Notes under the pieces: model-generated
Told to the model about the DNA's origin: nothing
Databases searched by the model: none
What the model saw: the letters and a program-made list of their open reading frames with translations, nothing else
Position numbers and translations under genes: made by a program
Shown: positions 63,361 to 64,000 of the stretch, one piece after another
Numbering within the stretch: the stretch's first letter is position 1
Layout: each line of letters begins with the position of its first letter
Assembly: GCF_051401765.1 (NCBI RefSeq)
Contig: NW_027480423.1
Location: forward strand, 1,798,001 to 1,862,000
Length of the DNA stretch: 64,000 nt
Reading direction: 5' to 3'
Origin: Calliopsis andreniformis
Lineage: Eukaryota > Arthropoda > Insecta > Hymenoptera > Andrenidae

Positions 63361-63866
63361 AGGCTTCACCCTAGGGCGTTGCTCCAACAGATTGAATAGT
63401 TAGGGCATTAGAAGTCAACGCCCGAAGCATAAAATACAATAAAAATGCAACAGTTTTTCCATCGTATAAAAGGATTAATTGCAACCAGTTTGAAAGTGAT
63501 GGTCATTTCTACGTTCCGGACAACCTGGGCTTCACTCTTGAGCGTTGCTCCACCAGATCGAATAGCTAGAGCCTTAGAAGTCAACGCCAGAAGCATAAAA
63601 TACAATATAAATACAACAGTTTTTCCATCGTATAAAACGAATAATTGCAACCAGTATGAAAGTTATGGTCATTTCTACGTTCCGGGCAACCTAGGCTTCA
63701 CTCTATGGCGTTGCTCCACCAGATCAAACAGTTAGTTCCTTAGAAGTCAACGCCCGAAGCATAAAATACAAAATAAATAGAACAGTTTTTCCATAGTATA
63801 AAACGAATAATGGCAACCAGTGCGAAAGTTATGATCATTTCTACGTTCCGGCAACCTAGGCTTCAC
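63361..63866 (+). repeat. Last complete monomers of the window
   Basis: Three complete units. The last starts at 63,702 and is 165 bp because of a one-base loss in ACGTTCCGGCAACC. Two overlapping open frames, 63,408-63,650 on the minus strand and 63,445-63,735 on the plus strand, lie here. They are antisense readings of the same repeat and neither looks like a gene. Confidence 0.85.
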
Positions 63867-64000
63867 CCCAGGGCGTTGTTCCACCAGATCGAATAGTTAG
63901 GGCCTAAGAAGTGAACGCCAGCAGCATAAAATACACTATAAATACAACAGATCTTCCATCATATGAAACGAGTAATTGCAACCAGTATGAAAGTTATGGT
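63867..64000 (+). repeat. Partial monomer cut by the window edge (134 bp)
   Basis: Starts with CCCAGGGCGTTG and stops at AAGTTATGGT, about 32 bases before the expected end. The array therefore continues to the right beyond this window. On the left, position 1 is exactly at a monomer landmark and the array probably continues that way too, although this cannot be seen. Confidence 0.9.

Larger units (their letters stand above)
1..64000 (+). repeat. 166-bp satellite DNA array, 385 complete monomers plus a partial one
   Basis: The same ~166-bp unit repeats head to tail from the first to the last base, always in the same orientation. The landmark TCTAGGGCG/CCTAGGGCG begins at 1, 167, 333, 499, 3155, 6968, 15765, 24560, 34680, 40646, 53748, 63702 and 63867. 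These phases fit 384 units between 1 and 63701 with a net loss of only 43 bp, so no insertion of foreign DNA is hidden inside. Every monomer carries the words ACAGTTTTTCC, AACCTAGGC and GAAGCATAAAAT or close variants. Length near 166 bp (chromatosome size), an AT-rich middle and HOR organisation are typical of eukaryotic centromeric or pericentromeric satellites. The centromeric role is inferred; the satellite nature is seen directly. No genes or RNA genes were recognised anywhere in the array. Confidence 0.98.

Noticed and set aside
63408..63735. Overlapping antisense open frames (80 codons minus, 96 codons plus)
   Set aside because: Two long frames on opposite strands of the same repeat cannot both be explained by coding. 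They arise where substitutions removed the usual stops. The 96-codon frame is the longest but still under two monomers.
1..64000. CRISPR array
   Set aside because: Repeats are 166 bp and cover the whole unit with no unique spacers between short repeats.
1..64000. Gene for a tandem-repeat protein
   Set aside because: The 166-bp period is 3n+1, stops occur in all frames within one to two monomers, and single-base indels are freely tolerated.
1..64000. Assignment to a named species or known satellite
   Set aside because: A 166-bp monomer length is shared by unrelated taxa and I cannot match the sequence to a named family from memory. A BLAST or satellite-database search with the consensus would decide.

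Overview
The whole 64 kb window is one uninterrupted head-to-tail array of a satellite DNA with a monomer of about 166 bp. I read it as 385 complete monomers plus a 134-bp partial one at the right end, all in the same orientation. The landmark word TCTAGGGCG (or CCTAGGGCG) starts at 1, 167, 333, 499 and so on to 63702 and 63867, giving a mean period of 165.9 bp. I found no protein gene, RNA gene, transposon, CRISPR array or unique sequence. The longest open frames (64-96 codons) are the satellite read in a chance open frame. Because 166 is not a multiple of 3, no frame can stay in register from one monomer to the next.

The organism is a eukaryote: megabase-style satellite of chromatosome length, arranged in higher-order repeats (HORs), is typical of centromeric or pericentromeric heterochromatin. 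Many monomer variants differ by C-to-T or G-to-A changes at CpG sites, which fits a genome that methylates cytosine, such as a plant or vertebrate. Plant centromeric satellites of 150-180 bp are common and 166 bp is a known monomer length in some genera, but I cannot assign a species from sequence alone.

Layout. 1-2.5 kb: mixed monomers. 2.5-5.8 kb: two copies of a 10-monomer HOR (1658 bp). 6.4-10.04 kb: two copies of an 11-monomer HOR (1826 bp). 10.9-16.55 kb: two nearly identical copies of a 17-monomer HOR (2822 bp). 16.87-18.2 kb: a 4-monomer duplication (664 bp). 19.3-29.3 kb: a Y-X'-Y' arrangement, in which a 3.33-kb block Y is repeated 6638 bp away on either side of a copy of the 13.84-17.14 kb block. 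28.04-31.03 kb: two copies of a 9-monomer unit (1493 bp). 31.0-35.5 kb: the same 10-monomer HOR as at 2.5 kb, about 28.2 kb away, in 2.7 copies. 35.6-40.5 kb: broken pieces of that 10-mer, two of which share the same abnormal junctions. 40.5-64 kb: a more heterogeneous zone with more indels and shorter dispersed duplications (0.3-1 kb).

Nothing here works as a set of genes. The biology is in the array itself: its repeat hierarchy, its duplication history, a conserved dyad-symmetric element in each monomer, and its possible role as a chromatin platform.
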